This document shows, one piece after another, positions 6,591 to 16,999 of a stretch of DNA of 44,239 nt; the first letter of the stretch is position 1, and every line of letters starts with the position of its first letter. The stretch is from Chloroflexota bacterium (GTDB lineage: Bacteria; Chloroflexota; Dehalococcoidia; Dehalococcoidales; RBG-16-60-22). The notes under the pieces were generated by a model. The model was given only the letters and a program-made list of their open reading frames with translations, had not been told where the DNA came from and did not search any database. Location: NCBI GenBank assembly GCA_016190695.1, contig JACPQC010000026.1:1-44239 (forward strand). Direction: 5' to 3'. The translations under genes were made by a program, and so were the position numbers.

Positions 6591-8810
6591 ATGGGCAAGA
6601 GGAACTCACCGGTCTTGTTGGTGGCATTGGGGCTTATCCTGGGTCTGGCCTTTTTCGCGGTGGCCTGCGCCGGTCCGCAGGGGCAGCAAGGGCCGCCGGG
6701 ACAGCCGGGTACCCCCGGTCCAGCCGGTCCTCCAGGGCAACCGGGCGCTCCAGGGATAGCCGGGACGCCGGGCGCGGGAGCAGTACCGGGCGCGGGAGCG
6801 GGGGTCAAGTCCAGTATCACCAAGGTTGAAATCGGGGCTGACCGCAAGCCGGTGGTCACCTTTACCCTCAAGGATGACAAAGACAGGCCGCTCCAGATAG
6901 CTGACCTGGATGGCTATCCCAGCTTCACTATGGCCTATGTCAAGGAAGACGCCGCTACCAAGCTCACCCAGTACGTTTCCTATACCGTGACTGATGTCAA
7001 AGGCGCCGTCTACGACTTCAAAGGCAAGACGGTACAGCCGGTCATCGCCGAGGTAAAAGGCATCGCCACCTTTGACCCCAAGGCGGCTACCCCGGCGTTC
7101 CCCGCCGACCACCCCGCCTTCAAGGACCTGGGGAACGGCATCTTCACCTACACCTTCTCCACCGTCCTTCCCGATAACTTTGACCGGAACACCACCCACC
7201 GGGTAGGCGGGCAGGTAACCCGCGGCGCCCGCGCCTTCGTGGCCAACCCTTACTTCGATTTTGTCCCCGCCGGCGGTGGGATAAAGTTGACCCGCCAGGT
7301 GGTGACCAAAGAGTCCTGCAACCAGTGCCATGACCCGCTGGCGGCCCACGGCGGGCAGCGCCAGGACCCGAACCTCTGCGTCACCTGCCATACCTCCCAG
7401 ACCACTGATCCGGAGACCGGCAATACCGTCGAATTCAAGCAGATGGTCCACAAGATTCACCGCGGGCCGAACCTGCCCAGCGTCCAGGCCGAAAAGGACT
7501 ATCTGATCGTCGGCTTCCGGCAGACCGTTTTCGATTTCGGCGAAACAGTCCATTTGCCCCAGGATATCCGAAACTGCACTACCTGTCACGGCGCCCCTCC
7601 GGCGGGCATGAAGGCGGAAGACTACGCCAAACTCGCCCCCAACGCCGATAACTGGAAGAACGCACCGAGCCGGGCCGCCTGCGGCGCCTGCCACGACAAC
7701 ATAGACTGGGCTACCGGCAAATCGACCATCGCAGGGAAACGCGACCATCCCGGCGGCGCCCAGCCCAACGATGCCGCCTGCAAGTCCTGTCACCAGGCCG
7801 ACAGCGGCAAGGAGTTTGACGCCTCGGTGGTCGGAGCGCACACCATCCCGACCAAGTCCAAGCAGCTTAAAGGGATAGTAGCGACGATAGCCAGCGTCAC
7901 CAATACCGCCCCGGGGCAAACACCCACCGTAAACTTCAATCTCAAGGACAACGCCGGGGCCGCTGTCCCGAAATCAGCCATCGGCGCCATAACGTTCAAT
8001 ATCGCCGGACCGACTACCGATTATACTAACCAGCGGACCGAGACAGCCAACCTGACTAACGTGGTGGACGCCGGTAACGGCGCCTTCAGGTACACCCTGG
8101 CCCGGCCCATTGCTGCTGACGCCACCGGCACTTACGCTGTGGGCATGGAGGTGCGCCGGACCGAGAAGATAGTCGGGAACGATGGTAAAGATACCGATGT
8201 GAATGTGTTCGCCTATAACCCGGTGGCCTATATCGCGGTCACAGACAAGGTGGCCGTCCCCCGGCGGCAGGTGGTGGCTAGCGAGAAGTGCAACGTCTGC
8301 CATAATGAACTGGCCTTCCACGGCGGTGGCCGGAAGAATCTCGGCGAGTACTGCGAGTTCTGCCATAACCCGGCCAACGTTGACGTGCCCAACCTCGTGC
8401 CCGCCCAGTTCGGCGGCCCGTTCAATGTTCCGCCCCAGTCCATCAACTTCCGGCTCATGATCCACCGGATTCATTCCGGGGCCGAACTGGAGCGCGACTT
8501 CACCATCTACCGCACCAGGGGGGTATTCAACTTCAACGAGCTACACTTCCCCGGCGACCTGAAGAACTGCGCCAAGTGCCACGTGGGCGATTCCTACAAA
8601 CTGCCGCTGCCCGCCAGCATGGCGCCGACCAGGGCGCCCCGCGAGTTCTTCTCGCCACTGGGCCCGGCTGCCTCCGCCTGTCTCGGTTGCCATGATTCCC
8701 AGGCGGCCTCAGCCCATGCCTCGACCATGACCTCCTCTTTCGGCGAGGCCTGCGCCAGTTGCCACGGCCAGGGCAAGGAATTTGCCGTTGAGAAGGTCCA
8801 CGCCAGGTAG
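6591..8810 (+). CDS. OmcA/MtrC-type decahaem c-type cytochrome lipoprotein
   Basis: A 739-residue surface electron-transfer protein. The signal peptide ends in a lipobox-like FAVAC. A collagen-like Gly-x-Pro repeat of about 35 residues follows (GPPGQPGTPGPAGPPGQPG), acting as a stiff stalk. The body has exactly ten CxxCH sites between residues 243 and 721: CNQCH, CVTCH, CTTCH, CGACH, CKSCH, CNVCH, CEFCH, CAKCH, CLGCH and CASCH. They fall in two groups of five separated by a beta-rich domain, the OmcA/MtrC layout. Repeated MxHKIHRG / MIHRIHSG segments supply likely distal ligands. I start at ATG 6591 with AAAGGGG upstream. An earlier start at 6552 would place non-signal residues before the signal peptide. 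Known members hand electrons to minerals, humics or partner cells. No MtrA/MtrB porin genes are adjacent, as expected for a cell without a typical outer membrane. Confidence 0.93.
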   Translation: MGKRNSPVLLVALGLILGLAFFAVACAGPQGQQGPPGQPGTPGPAGPPGQPGAPGIAGTPGAGAVPGAGAGVKSSITKVEIGADRKPVVTFTLKDDKDRPLQIADLDGYPSFTMAYVKEDAATKLTQYVSYTVTDVKGAVYDFKGKTVQPVIAEVKGIATFDPKAATPAFPADHPAFKDLGNGIFTYTFSTVLPDNFDRNTTHRVGGQVTRGARAFVANPYFDFVPAGGGIKLTRQVVTKESCNQCHDPLAAHGGQRQDPNLCVTCHTSQTTDPETGNTVEFKQMVHKIHRGPNLPSVQAEKDYLIVGFRQTVFDFGETVHLPQDIRNCTTCHGAPPAGMKAEDYAKLAPNADNWKNAPSRAACGACHDNIDWATGKSTIAGKRDHPGGAQPNDAACKSCHQADSGKEFDASVVGAHTIPTKSKQLKGIVATIASVTNTAPGQTPTVNFNLKDNAGAAVPKSAIGAITFNIAGPTTDYTNQRTETANLTNVVDAGNGAFRYTLARPIAADATGTYAVGMEVRRTEKIVGNDGKDTDVNVFAYNPVAYIAVTDKVAVPRRQVVASEKCNVCHNELAFHGGGRKNLGEYCEFCHNPANVDVPNLVPAQFGGPFNVPPQSINFRLMIHRIHSGAELERDFTIYRTRGVFNFNELHFPGDLKNCAKCHVGDSYKLPLPASMAPTRAPREFFSPLGPAASACLGCHDSQAASAHASTMTSSFGEACASCHGQGKEFAVEKVHAR

Positions 8811-8835
8811 CATCCAGGGTTTGATTGACAAAAAG

Positions 8836-8867
8836 GGGGGCGGGCGATTTGCTCGCCCTCTTTTATT
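8836..8867 (+). terminator. intrinsic terminator after decahaem gene
   Basis: Stem GGGCGA / TCGCCC (8842-8847 and 8853-8858) with a TTTGC loop, preceded by a G-run and followed by TCTTTTATTT. It sits 30 bases past the stop. Confidence 0.75.
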
Positions 8868-8997
8868 TGGCCCACGGGGCGGGCGCAACAATAAACAGGG
8901 ATAGGTGTAACCGGCCGGGACACGCACGCCAACAGGACCGTCCAAAAATCCTGTAACCGCATCTGCCAATGTCGGTTGTTTTACCCGGCGGGGCCAT

Positions 8998-9027
8998 TTG
9001 ACAACCCTATTTTAGGCATGACATAAT
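8998..9027 (+). promoter_or_regulatory. promoter of the HtrA-like protease gene
   Basis: TTGACA (8998-9003), an 18-bp spacer and CATAAT (9022-9027). The leader to ATG 9112 is about 80 bases. Apart from this and the terminator, the 8811-9111 gap shows nothing I can identify. Confidence 0.5.
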
Positions 9028-9111
9028 AAAAATAGTCGTCTCGCTAATCCATATCTTCCGGCGTGATGATTCCGTGCAGGGTCTGGGATTAACCGGGTGG
9101 GGTGTCACGCC

Positions 9112-9990
9112 ATGCAGAAAGGGAGAGCGTTTCCACCGCAGCCGCCGGAAGCCGGAGCGCCGCCGCCCCGGAAGGAAACCCTGCGCCAGCGCCTGGGCCG
9201 GTTCTACACCCGTGCCCGCAGCCCCCTCCTCGTCCTGGTGAGCATCATCGTGACCCTGTCGGCGGTATACGCCTATGACAGCACCAGGCCGCCGCCCCAG
9301 CGCCTGACCCAGCGCGACATTGACGCCGCCGTCGAGCGCACCCTCAAGTCCATCAAACCCGCGCCTTACTTCGCCTCTCAAGTATACGAGATTATCCGCC
9401 CCTCGCTGGTGCGTGTCGAAACGATGGTGGCCGGAGCCGAAGGAGAGGAGCCTGGAGCGGCCCTGGGCTCCGGAGTGGTGATCACCGACAGCGGCGTAAT
9501 TCTGACCAGCCTCCACGTTGTCAGGGATGCCGCCGAAATACGGGTCATCTTCTCTGACGGCAGCGAGTCAGAGGCCTGGATGATCATGGGCCAGCCGGAG
9601 AATGACTTGGCCGTGCTGCAGGCGGCCATAATCCCCGACGACCTGCTGCCAGCGACCCTGGCCCCCTCCACCACCTTGCGCGTCGGCGACGAGGTGGTCG
9701 CCGTGGGCAATCCCTTCGGCATCAGCAACTCGCTGTCGTCGGGGGTCGTCTCCGGTCTGGGGCGGAACTACAAATCGCCCAGGACCGGCCAGATAATGAC
9801 CGATTTGGTCCAGTTCGACGCCGCGGTCAACCCGGGCAACTCGGGCGGGCCGCTGATCAACCGGGACGGCGAGGTCGTCGGCATTGTCACCGCGCTGCTG
9901 AACCCGACCGATGACGACGTCTTTATCGGCATCGGTTTTGCCGTGCCCATCGAGACCGCCGCCGGCGGGGCCGGCGCGCCGCCGCTCTAG
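9112..9990 (+). CDS. membrane-anchored trypsin-like serine protease (HtrA/DegP family, no PDZ)
   Basis: A 292-residue S1C protease. A Pro-rich cytoplasmic N-terminus is followed by one membrane anchor (SPLLVLVSIIVTLSAVYAY, about residues 40-58), and the protease domain faces outward. The catalytic triad is visible: His in LTSLHVVRDA, Asp in PENDLAVLQA and Ser in VNPGNSGGPLINRDG. Other family marks are GSGVVI and VGNPFGISNSLSSGVVSG. The protein ends at GIGFAVPIETAA plus a short tail, so the PDZ domains of DegP/DegS are absent. The likely role is turnover of misfolded exported proteins. I use the ATG at 9112; a GTG at 9097 is in frame. It stands alone, with its own promoter and a repeat-containing gap after it. 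Confidence 0.88.
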   Translation: MQKGRAFPPQPPEAGAPPPRKETLRQRLGRFYTRARSPLLVLVSIIVTLSAVYAYDSTRPPPQRLTQRDIDAAVERTLKSIKPAPYFASQVYEIIRPSLVRVETMVAGAEGEEPGAALGSGVVITDSGVILTSLHVVRDAAEIRVIFSDGSESEAWMIMGQPENDLAVLQAAIIPDDLLPATLAPSTTLRVGDEVVAVGNPFGISNSLSSGVVSGLGRNYKSPRTGQIMTDLVQFDAAVNPGNSGGPLINRDGEVVGIVTALLNPTDDDVFIGIGFAVPIETAAGGAGAPPL

Positions 9991-10161
9991 CCTGGAGAAA
10001 GAAACCGAGGGAGTGTTCGCTGATTTTCCCCTTTGATAGCCAGCCTCACAGAAGAATTTTGAGATTACCCTCTAAATCAAAAAGGGGAAATCATCCCTTT
10101 TACTAATGGTCGCATAATAATATGAATCGTGATTGTATGTCGCGAACAACTCATCTAACAA

Positions 10162-10232
10162 CTGTCATTCCCCGCGCAGGCGGGGAATCCATCTATGCGG
10201 TAGGTAGACCCCCGCCTTCGCGGGGGTGACAG
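10162..10232 (+). repeat. REP/MITE-like inverted repeat
   Basis: Starts CTGTCATTCCCCGCGCAGG and ends, read on the other strand, CTGTCACCCCCGCGAAGG. The outer arms pair, each arm has its own small G+C-rich hairpin, and about 20 bases lie at the centre. Relatives occur at 14524-14617, 22069-22137 and 25545-25656. It occupies the 9991-10317 gap; otherwise that gap is A/T-rich with no gene. Confidence 0.65.
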
Positions 10233-10317
10233 AAAATGGCTTATTTTCGTAGCTAATGACGGTCTGTTCTATTTTGAGGCTCATTAGTAATTGGAAAAAC
10301 ACATCGGGGAGGACAAA

Positions 10318-11328
10318 ATGGTCGAAGAGATGTACAAAAATCCGGAATCGGCGCCGCTCATGGAGCAGGTGCTCTACGAGATAAAGAAAGTGATCGTCGG
10401 CCAGGACCATCTCCTGGAGCGGGTGCTGGTGGCCATCCTCTCCCAGGGGCACCTGCTGGTGGAGGGCGTGCCCGGCCTGGCCAAGACGCTGACCATCAAG
10501 ACGCTGGCCGAGGCCATTCACGGCACCTTCAAGCGCATCCAGTTCACTCCTGACCTCGTCCCCGCCGACCTGGTGGGCACGCGGATATACAGCCAGAAGA
10601 CCGGCGAGTTCAGCACCTCGCTCGGCCCCGTCTTTACCAATCTCCTCCTCGCCGATGAGATCAACCGCGCACCGGCCAAGGTGCAAAGCGCCCTCCTCGA
10701 GGTGATGCAGGAACGCCAGGTCACCATCGGCGGCGAGACCTTCCGTGTGCCCGAACCCTTCCTGGTAATGGCCACCCAGAACCCCATCGAGACCGAGGGC
10801 ACCTATCCCCTGCCCGAGGCGCAGGTCGACCGCTTCATGATGAAGGTGCTGGTGGACTATCCCAGCGAGCCGGAGGAGTTCGTCATTGTCGAGCGGATGA
10901 CCGGCGCGCTGATGCCGGTTAAGGCGGTGGTGAACACGGAGCAGCTTGCCAGCCTCAGGCGCGAAGCGGAAAAGGTATATGTAGACCCCTCGCTCATCCA
11001 GTATGCGGTACGCCTGGCCACAGCCACCCGCGAGCCGGCGAAACTGGGCATCCCTGATATCGGCAAATACATCATGTACGGCGCCAGTCCCCGCGCCTCC
11101 ATCAACATGATCATCACCGCCCGGGCGCTGGCCTTCGTCCGGGGACGCAGCTATATCGTGCCCCAAGATGTAATAGACATGGCGGCGGACGTGATGCGGC
11201 ACCGCCTGGTCCTCTCCTATGAAGCCATCTCCGACGGCGTCACCGGCGATGATATCCTGCGGCGGATACTGGAATCTATTCCGGCACCGGCACAGCCATT
11301 ACAAGCCCATGTCCATACAGAGTCCTGA
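10318..11328 (+). CDS. MoxR-family AAA+ ATPase
   Basis: A 336-residue cytosolic AAA+ chaperone of the MoxR group. Walker A is GVPGLAKT, the usual MoxR variant. Walker B is LLLADEINRAPAKVQSALLEVMQE, then the sensor-1 region VMATQNPIETEGTYPLPEAQVDRF, and the C-terminal lid contains GASPRASINMI. MoxR proteins work with VWA-domain partners to activate or insert metal cofactors, or in cell-envelope stress. The start at ATG 10318 follows GGGGAGGACAAA; the in-frame TTG at 10291 is less likely. The end overlaps the DUF58 gene by 20 bases, and a VWA protein follows, which is the standard MoxR-DUF58-VWA operon. Confidence 0.93.
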   Translation: MVEEMYKNPESAPLMEQVLYEIKKVIVGQDHLLERVLVAILSQGHLLVEGVPGLAKTLTIKTLAEAIHGTFKRIQFTPDLVPADLVGTRIYSQKTGEFSTSLGPVFTNLLLADEINRAPAKVQSALLEVMQERQVTIGGETFRVPEPFLVMATQNPIETEGTYPLPEAQVDRFMMKVLVDYPSEPEEFVIVERMTGALMPVKAVVNTEQLASLRREAEKVYVDPSLIQYAVRLATATREPAKLGIPDIGKYIMYGASPRASINMIITARALAFVRGRSYIVPQDVIDMAADVMRHRLVLSYEAISDGVTGDDILRRILESIPAPAQPLQAHVHTES

Positions 11329-12229
11329 AAAACTGCTGCAACGGCTTGATTGGACGGTGGTCCGCCGCCTCGATGGCCTTCTCCAGGGCGACTACCGGAC
11401 GCTGTTCCATGGCTTCGGCCTGGACCTGGCCGAGCTGCGCGAATACCAGTTCACCGATGACGTCCGCTACATCGACTGGAACGTGACGGCGCGCATGCAG
11501 ACGCCCTATGTCCGCCAGTACCTGGAGGACCGTGAGGTGACCGCCTGGTTCCTCCTCGACCTCAGCCCCTCGGTGGACTTCGGCACGGTGCACACGGTCA
11601 AGCGCAACCTGCTCATCGACTTCGTCACCGTGCTCGCCCGCCTGCTCACCCGGCATGGCAACCGCGTCGGGGCTATCTTCTACAGCGGCCGGGTCGAACG
11701 GGTCATCCCCGCCCGGAGCGGCAAGGCCCAGGTGCTGGCCCTCATCGACGCCCTGCTCAAGCAGCCCCATCTGAAAAAGGCCCCGATGACCGACCTGACC
11801 ACGTTGCTCGAAACTGCGCTGCGCACCGTGCGGCGGCGTTCGCTGGTGTTCATCATCTCTGATTTCATCAGCACGCCCGGCTGGGACAGGCCGCTGGATA
11901 TGCTCCGTCAGCGGCATGAGGTGCTCGCCGTCCGCCTCTACGACCCGCGCGAGGTGGAACTGCCGGACATCGGCCCGGCCATCCTGGAGGACGCCGAGAC
12001 CGGCGAGCAGCTTTACATCGATACCCATGACACGGGGTTCAGAAAGCGCTTCGCCGAGGCCGCCCGGAGCCGTGAGTACCGCCTGGAGGTGGCCTTCCGC
12101 CGCATGGGCATGGACGTGCTCACGCTCTCCACCGAGGACGACTTGGTGAAAGAGACGGTGAAGTTTGCCAGGATGCGCAAGCAGCGGCGGGCAGCTCCGG
12201 CGTCCGGTGTCAAGCGGCATCCCGGTTGA
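11309..12229 (+). CDS. DUF58 domain protein (MoxR partner)
   Basis: A 306-residue protein of the DUF58 family, distantly VWA-like. The signature is GDYRTLFHGFGLDLAELREYQFTDDVRYIDWNVTAR, shared by all family members, then TAWFLLDLSPSVDFGT, a degenerate MIDAS-like segment, and RRSLVFIISDFIS. The start at ATG 11309 lies inside the end of moxR (20-base overlap), so the two are translationally coupled. An earlier start at 11219 would overlap moxR further and yields unrelated residues. The role is unknown in detail; DUF58 proteins co-occur with MoxR and BatA-like proteins and probably act in the same envelope or complex-assembly function. Confidence 0.9.
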   Translation: MSIQSPEKLLQRLDWTVVRRLDGLLQGDYRTLFHGFGLDLAELREYQFTDDVRYIDWNVTARMQTPYVRQYLEDREVTAWFLLDLSPSVDFGTVHTVKRNLLIDFVTVLARLLTRHGNRVGAIFYSGRVERVIPARSGKAQVLALIDALLKQPHLKKAPMTDLTTLLETALRTVRRRSLVFIISDFISTPGWDRPLDMLRQRHEVLAVRLYDPREVELPDIGPAILEDAETGEQLYIDTHDTGFRKRFAEAARSREYRLEVAFRRMGMDVLTLSTEDDLVKETVKFARMRKQRRAAPASGVKRHPG

Positions 12230-12248
12230 GATAGGGAGGAGGTAGGAT

Positions 12249-13262
12249 ATGTCATTTATCTGGGCGCACTTATTGTGGCTGCTTTTCCTGGTGCCGGCGC
12301 TCATCGGGGTCTATGTCCTGCTGCAGCGGCGGCGGCGAAAATACGCCCTGCGCTACTCCAGCCTGTCCCTGGTAAAGGAAGCGCTGGGACGCGGCCCGGG
12401 CTGGCGCCGCCATATCCCGCCTCTCCTGTTCCTCATCGCCCTGGTCACCATGACCCTGGCGCTGGCCCGCCCGGCGGCCACCATCACGCTGCCGTCACAG
12501 CAGGCTACGGTCATCCTCACCTTTGACATCTCGGGGAGCATGCGGGCCGATGACGTCCAGCCAACCCGCATGGAGGCGGCCAAGGCGGCGGCCCGGGCCT
12601 TCGTCGAGAAGCAGCCGCGAGAGGTCCGCATCGGCGTGGTGTCCTTCAGCGAGAGCGCTTCTATCCTGCAATCGCCTACCATAGACCGGGACGCCGTGCA
12701 GTCAGCCATTGGGCGCCTGGGTCCACAGCGCCGCACCGCCATCGGCAGCGGCATCCGCACCTCGCTGGAGGCCATTTTCGAGGAATCCGGGCCGAAGCCA
12801 GCCAACCCGCGCGACCCCCTGGCCTCCGCTGAGCCGGAACCAGCGCCACCTCCTCTTCCGCCGGGTACATTCGCGCCAGCAGTCATCGTCCTGCTCAGCG
12901 ATGGGGCCAGCAACACCGGGCCTCTCCCCCTGGATGTGGCCGAGGAGGCGGCGGAGCGGGGCGTGCGAATCTACGCCGTGGGCCTGGGCAGCGCCGATGG
13001 CACCATCCTGAGGGCTGACGGGTTTTCCATCCGGGTGCGCCTGGACGAGGAGACCCTGAAACGCATCGCCCAGACCACCTACGGGCAGTATTACAAAGCG
13101 GACAGCGACACCGACCTGGTCAGCATCTACGAAAACCTGAGCACGCGCCTGGTGTTCCACACCGAGAAGACGGAGCTTACCGCCCTGTTCACCGCCTTCG
13201 CCGGCGTGCTGCTGCTGGCGGCGGGGACGCTGTCAATGCTCTGGTTTAACCGGCTGCCCTGA
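12249..13262 (+). CDS. VWA-domain membrane protein (BatA-like)
   Basis: A 337-residue protein with the BatA layout. Two N-terminal membrane segments (about residues 5-25 and 57-77) flank a basic loop. A von Willebrand A domain has an intact MIDAS start (TFDISGSM), then TAIGSGI and VIVLLSDGASNTG, and a C-terminal membrane segment (TAFAGVLLLAAGTLSML) follows. A Pro/Ala-rich insertion sits in the middle of the VWA domain. A very good ribosome site, GGGAGGAGGTAGGAT, precedes the ATG. It follows DUF58 by 19 bases and ends the MoxR-DUF58-VWA operon. No BatB/C/D genes follow, so the set is minimal. The 13263-13443 gap has no gene that I can support. Confidence 0.9.
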   Translation: MSFIWAHLLWLLFLVPALIGVYVLLQRRRRKYALRYSSLSLVKEALGRGPGWRRHIPPLLFLIALVTMTLALARPAATITLPSQQATVILTFDISGSMRADDVQPTRMEAAKAAARAFVEKQPREVRIGVVSFSESASILQSPTIDRDAVQSAIGRLGPQRRTAIGSGIRTSLEAIFEESGPKPANPRDPLASAEPEPAPPPLPPGTFAPAVIVLLSDGASNTGPLPLDVAEEAAERGVRIYAVGLGSADGTILRADGFSIRVRLDEETLKRIAQTTYGQYYKADSDTDLVSIYENLSTRLVFHTEKTELTALFTAFAGVLLLAAGTLSMLWFNRLP

Positions 13263-13443
13263 TGGAGTCTCGCAAAAGAAAATCAGGTGCGCCCGCTTGC
13301 AAGCATTCGCTTGATATTTGCAAAGAAGGAGTTGAATACAGAAGTTACAAACGGGCATATATAAAAATCAAAGCTCAGATTGCGTATACTAACGAGAACC
13401 CTCGATTTCCCAGAGGAAAGCTGGAATAGGCTTCTAGTGCTAA

Positions 13444-13623
13444 AGAGGCTGTCTGAAAAATGTCATTCTGAAGGAGCAACCTGCTCGCCACACAAGGCTT
13501 TGGCAGGCGAGAGCGACCGAAGAATCCGTTCCTCAAACCTACAAAACGGATGCTTCGCTCCGCTCGCTACAGGTGGTGACTCAGTGGAACCAGCATGAAA
13601 TACGTTTATTTTCGGACACCTTC
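13444..13623 (+). mobile_element. MITE-like element, family 2 (180 bp)
   Basis: A non-coding 180-bp element with imperfect inverted ends: AGAGGCTGTCTGAAAAATG at the left and GAAGGTGTCCGAAAATAAA for the right end read on the other strand. It is flanked by direct CTAA copies at 13440-13443 and 13624-13627. The interior contains the TGTCATTCTGAAGGAG ... GAAGAATCC pattern also seen around 29756-29810. It carries the same target and similar ends as family 1. A frame of 72 codons crosses it but looks like translation of repeat sequence. Confidence 0.65.
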
Positions 13624-13634
13624 CTAACGAATTC

Positions 13635-13913
<279 letters not shown>

Positions 13914-13924
13914 CTACCTCCTAA

Positions 13925-14109
13925 CAGGATGCTGAAAAAGACTTGATGGGTTTCCCCCTTTGAAAAAGGGGGACGGAAGGGGGATTTCTCACGCTCAAAA
14001 TCCCTCTCTTATCTCCCCTTCGGCAGGCTCACCTCGTGGTGACTCGGTGGAACCAGGGCAGGCCATTTACGAAAGGGAGACGAAACATCTTTCACTTTTC
14101 ATCACCCTC
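13925..14109 (-). mobile_element. MITE-like element, family 1 copy B (185 bp)
   Basis: Near-identical inverted copy of 2698-2883. CTAA flanks it at 13921-13924 and 14110-14113. It is inserted between the toxin stop (14119) and the antitoxin ribosome site. Removing the element and one CTAA would restore a spacing of about 22 bases between the two genes. Confidence 0.8.
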
Positions 14110-14118
14110 CTAAGGTCG

Positions 14119-14370
14119 TCACAGCGTCTCATCGTGCTCTCCAATATTGCGCAAAATTATTGCATCACCCTCAAGCTGAAAAGTCATCCTGAGAGACCTG
14201 CTCCCCCTTGCTTCCCAAATGTGTCCTGTTCCCTTGATCTTTTTGACTCTGAGACCAGGATATCTCATATCAGCTATCAGATTGTCAATCGCTTTCCTCG
14301 CCAATGCTTTTTGCTCTTCGGTCAACTGTCTCCAGGCTTTCTTGAAAGCCTCAGTTCGAGCAATCCGCAC
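14119..14370 (-). CDS. RelE/ParE-superfamily toxin
   Basis: An 83-residue basic protein of the RelE/YafQ/ParE fold: helix-rich RTEAFKKAWRQLTEEQKALARKAIDNL, then strands with LRVKKIKGTGHIWEARGSRSLRMTFQL and a C-terminal IILRNIGEHDETL. The terminal His and the Arg pair are typical of ribosome-dependent RNases of this family. The start is a GTG at 14370, with GGAG eight bases upstream. It is the first gene of the operon, with the AbrB-type antitoxin second (reverse of the commonest order). A strong promoter with a dyad lies upstream. The reading frame is intact. Confidence 0.85.
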   Translation of the reverse strand: MRIARTEAFKKAWRQLTEEQKALARKAIDNLIADMRYPGLRVKKIKGTGHIWEARGSRSLRMTFQLEGDAIILRNIGEHDETL

Positions 14371-14396
14371 TTATTTTCTCCATTATTATATTAATT

Positions 14397-14434
14397 TACT
14401 AGATTAGTATATTAGCAAAACTAGCGGTTGTCAA
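14397..14434 (-). promoter_or_regulatory. toxin-antitoxin promoter with operator dyad
   Basis: On the minus strand: TTGACA (14434-14429), a 17-bp spacer and TATACT (14411-14406). A dyad TACTA-ATC-TAGTA (14409-14397) overlaps the -10, where an AbrB-type antitoxin could repress its own operon. Confidence 0.65.
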
Positions 14435-14523
14435 GCGTGTTGTTTACTAACAATCTCATAATAGTACGGACTCAAAGGTTCACAACGATGAGGTGAAACC
14501 AGGCGTCCAGCCAGCAATTGTTT

Positions 14524-14617
14524 CCATTCCGGCGGAAGCCGGAATCCAGTCAGGACATGCTGTCACCTGGATACCGACCCCCGTACCCGATACGGGGCAG
14601 GCTTTTCGTCGGTATGG
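14524..14617 (+). repeat. REP/MITE-like inverted repeat
   Basis: CCATTCCGGCGGAAGCCGG at the left and GTCGGTATGG at the right, with CTGGATACCG between. It is a diverged member of the family at 10162-10232. The rest of 14435-14687 has no gene that I can support. Confidence 0.45.
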
Positions 14618-14687
14618 TCAATTATAGGATGATTAGTAAGAGACAAAAATTGGTAGCTTTGGTCTTTTCGTGCGGTAATTGATGGTC

Positions 14688-14717
14688 AAAAAAGGGAAGG
14701 GGCCGAAGCCCCTTCCC
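14688..14717 (-). terminator. intrinsic terminator of groES-groEL
   Basis: A perfect 10-bp stem, GGGAAGGGGC / GCCCCTTCCC, with a four-base loop (UUCG in the minus-strand RNA), followed by six U residues. It lies 49 bases after the groEL stop. Confidence 0.92.
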
Positions 14718-14765
14718 TGACTGTTTCTTCACCCGTGTCCAGCCTTTGCGCCGGCTGCTTCTATC

Positions 14766-16430
<1,665 letters not shown>

Positions 16431-16433
16431 TTA

Positions 16434-16730
16434 TTAAGCGGTCTTCCTGGCCAGGATGTCGCTCTCCCGGAGGATGATCAACTCCTGGTCATCGACCTTG
16501 ATCTCGGTGCCACCGTAGCGGGCGTAGATTACCCTGTCGCCCACCTTGACGTCCATAGCGATGCGCTTGCCATCTTCAGAAGTCCGGCCCGGGCCGACGG
16601 CGACGACCTCGCCCTCCTGGGGCTTCTCCTTGGCGGTATCGGGAAGATAGATGCCGGACTTGGTCCGCTCCTCCCGCTCGATGGGCTTGACCACCACCCG
16701 GTCAGCCAGTGGCTGTAGCTTTATCCCCAT
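16434..16730 (-). CDS. groS: co-chaperonin GroES (10 kDa)
   Basis: A 98-residue lid of the GroEL cage. Family marks are [20 protein letters not shown], the mobile loop [43 protein letters not shown], and a C-terminal ILRESDILA. It starts at ATG 16730 with GGAGGGATTGTT upstream. It is the first gene of the operon, 35 bases from a perfect CIRCE inverted repeat, so it should be heat-inducible through HrcA. hrcA itself is not in the window. Confidence 0.97.
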   Translation of the reverse strand: MGIKLQPLADRVVVKPIEREERTKSGIYLPDTAKEKPQEGEVVAVGPGRTSEDGKRIAMDVKVGDRVIYARYGGTEIKVDDQELIILRESDILARKTA

Positions 16731-16765
16731 AACAATCCCTCCTGTTTAATTGAATTGGGCATTTT

Positions 16766-16792
16766 TTAGCACTCTCAGGGGCAGAGTGCTAA
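16766..16792 (-). promoter_or_regulatory. CIRCE element (HrcA operator)
   Basis: TTAGCACTC, nine bases, GAGTGCTAA: a perfect match to the HrcA-binding consensus. It lies just downstream of the groES promoter, so HrcA would block transcription. Confidence 0.97.
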
Positions 16793-16796
16793 TGTT

Positions 16797-16826
16797 ATGA
16801 TAGCGCAAACCCCGCCAGTGCCGCAA
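16797..16826 (-). promoter_or_regulatory. groES-groEL promoter
   Basis: Minus strand: TTGCGG (16826-16821), an 18-bp spacer and TATCAT (16802-16797), directly before the CIRCE element. The rest of the 16731-17034 gap up to the XRE promoter shows nothing I can name. Confidence 0.6.
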
Positions 16827-16999
16827 CCAGCGCGACAAGTCACTACAAACATCCAGAGGCATCTAGGCCATTGGAACAGCTATTATCGGTTCATTTTGCC
16901 CTATAATCTCTTGATTTTACTCTCTTTACTTTGGTTTTTATTATGATCACAAGGCAGGACCACCTGAAAGTTTTGTCCCGGCGCATAGCCTTGCCCGCT

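Noticed and set aside
6606-7919. A 437-codon open frame antisense to the decahaem cytochrome gene
   Set aside because: It is a shadow of G+C-rich codon use on the opposite strand. The plus-strand frame has ten CxxCH sites and a signal peptide; the antisense product has no recognisable features.
13380-13598. 72-codon open frame
   Set aside because: It lies across the family 2 MITE and translates repeat sequence; no ribosome site.
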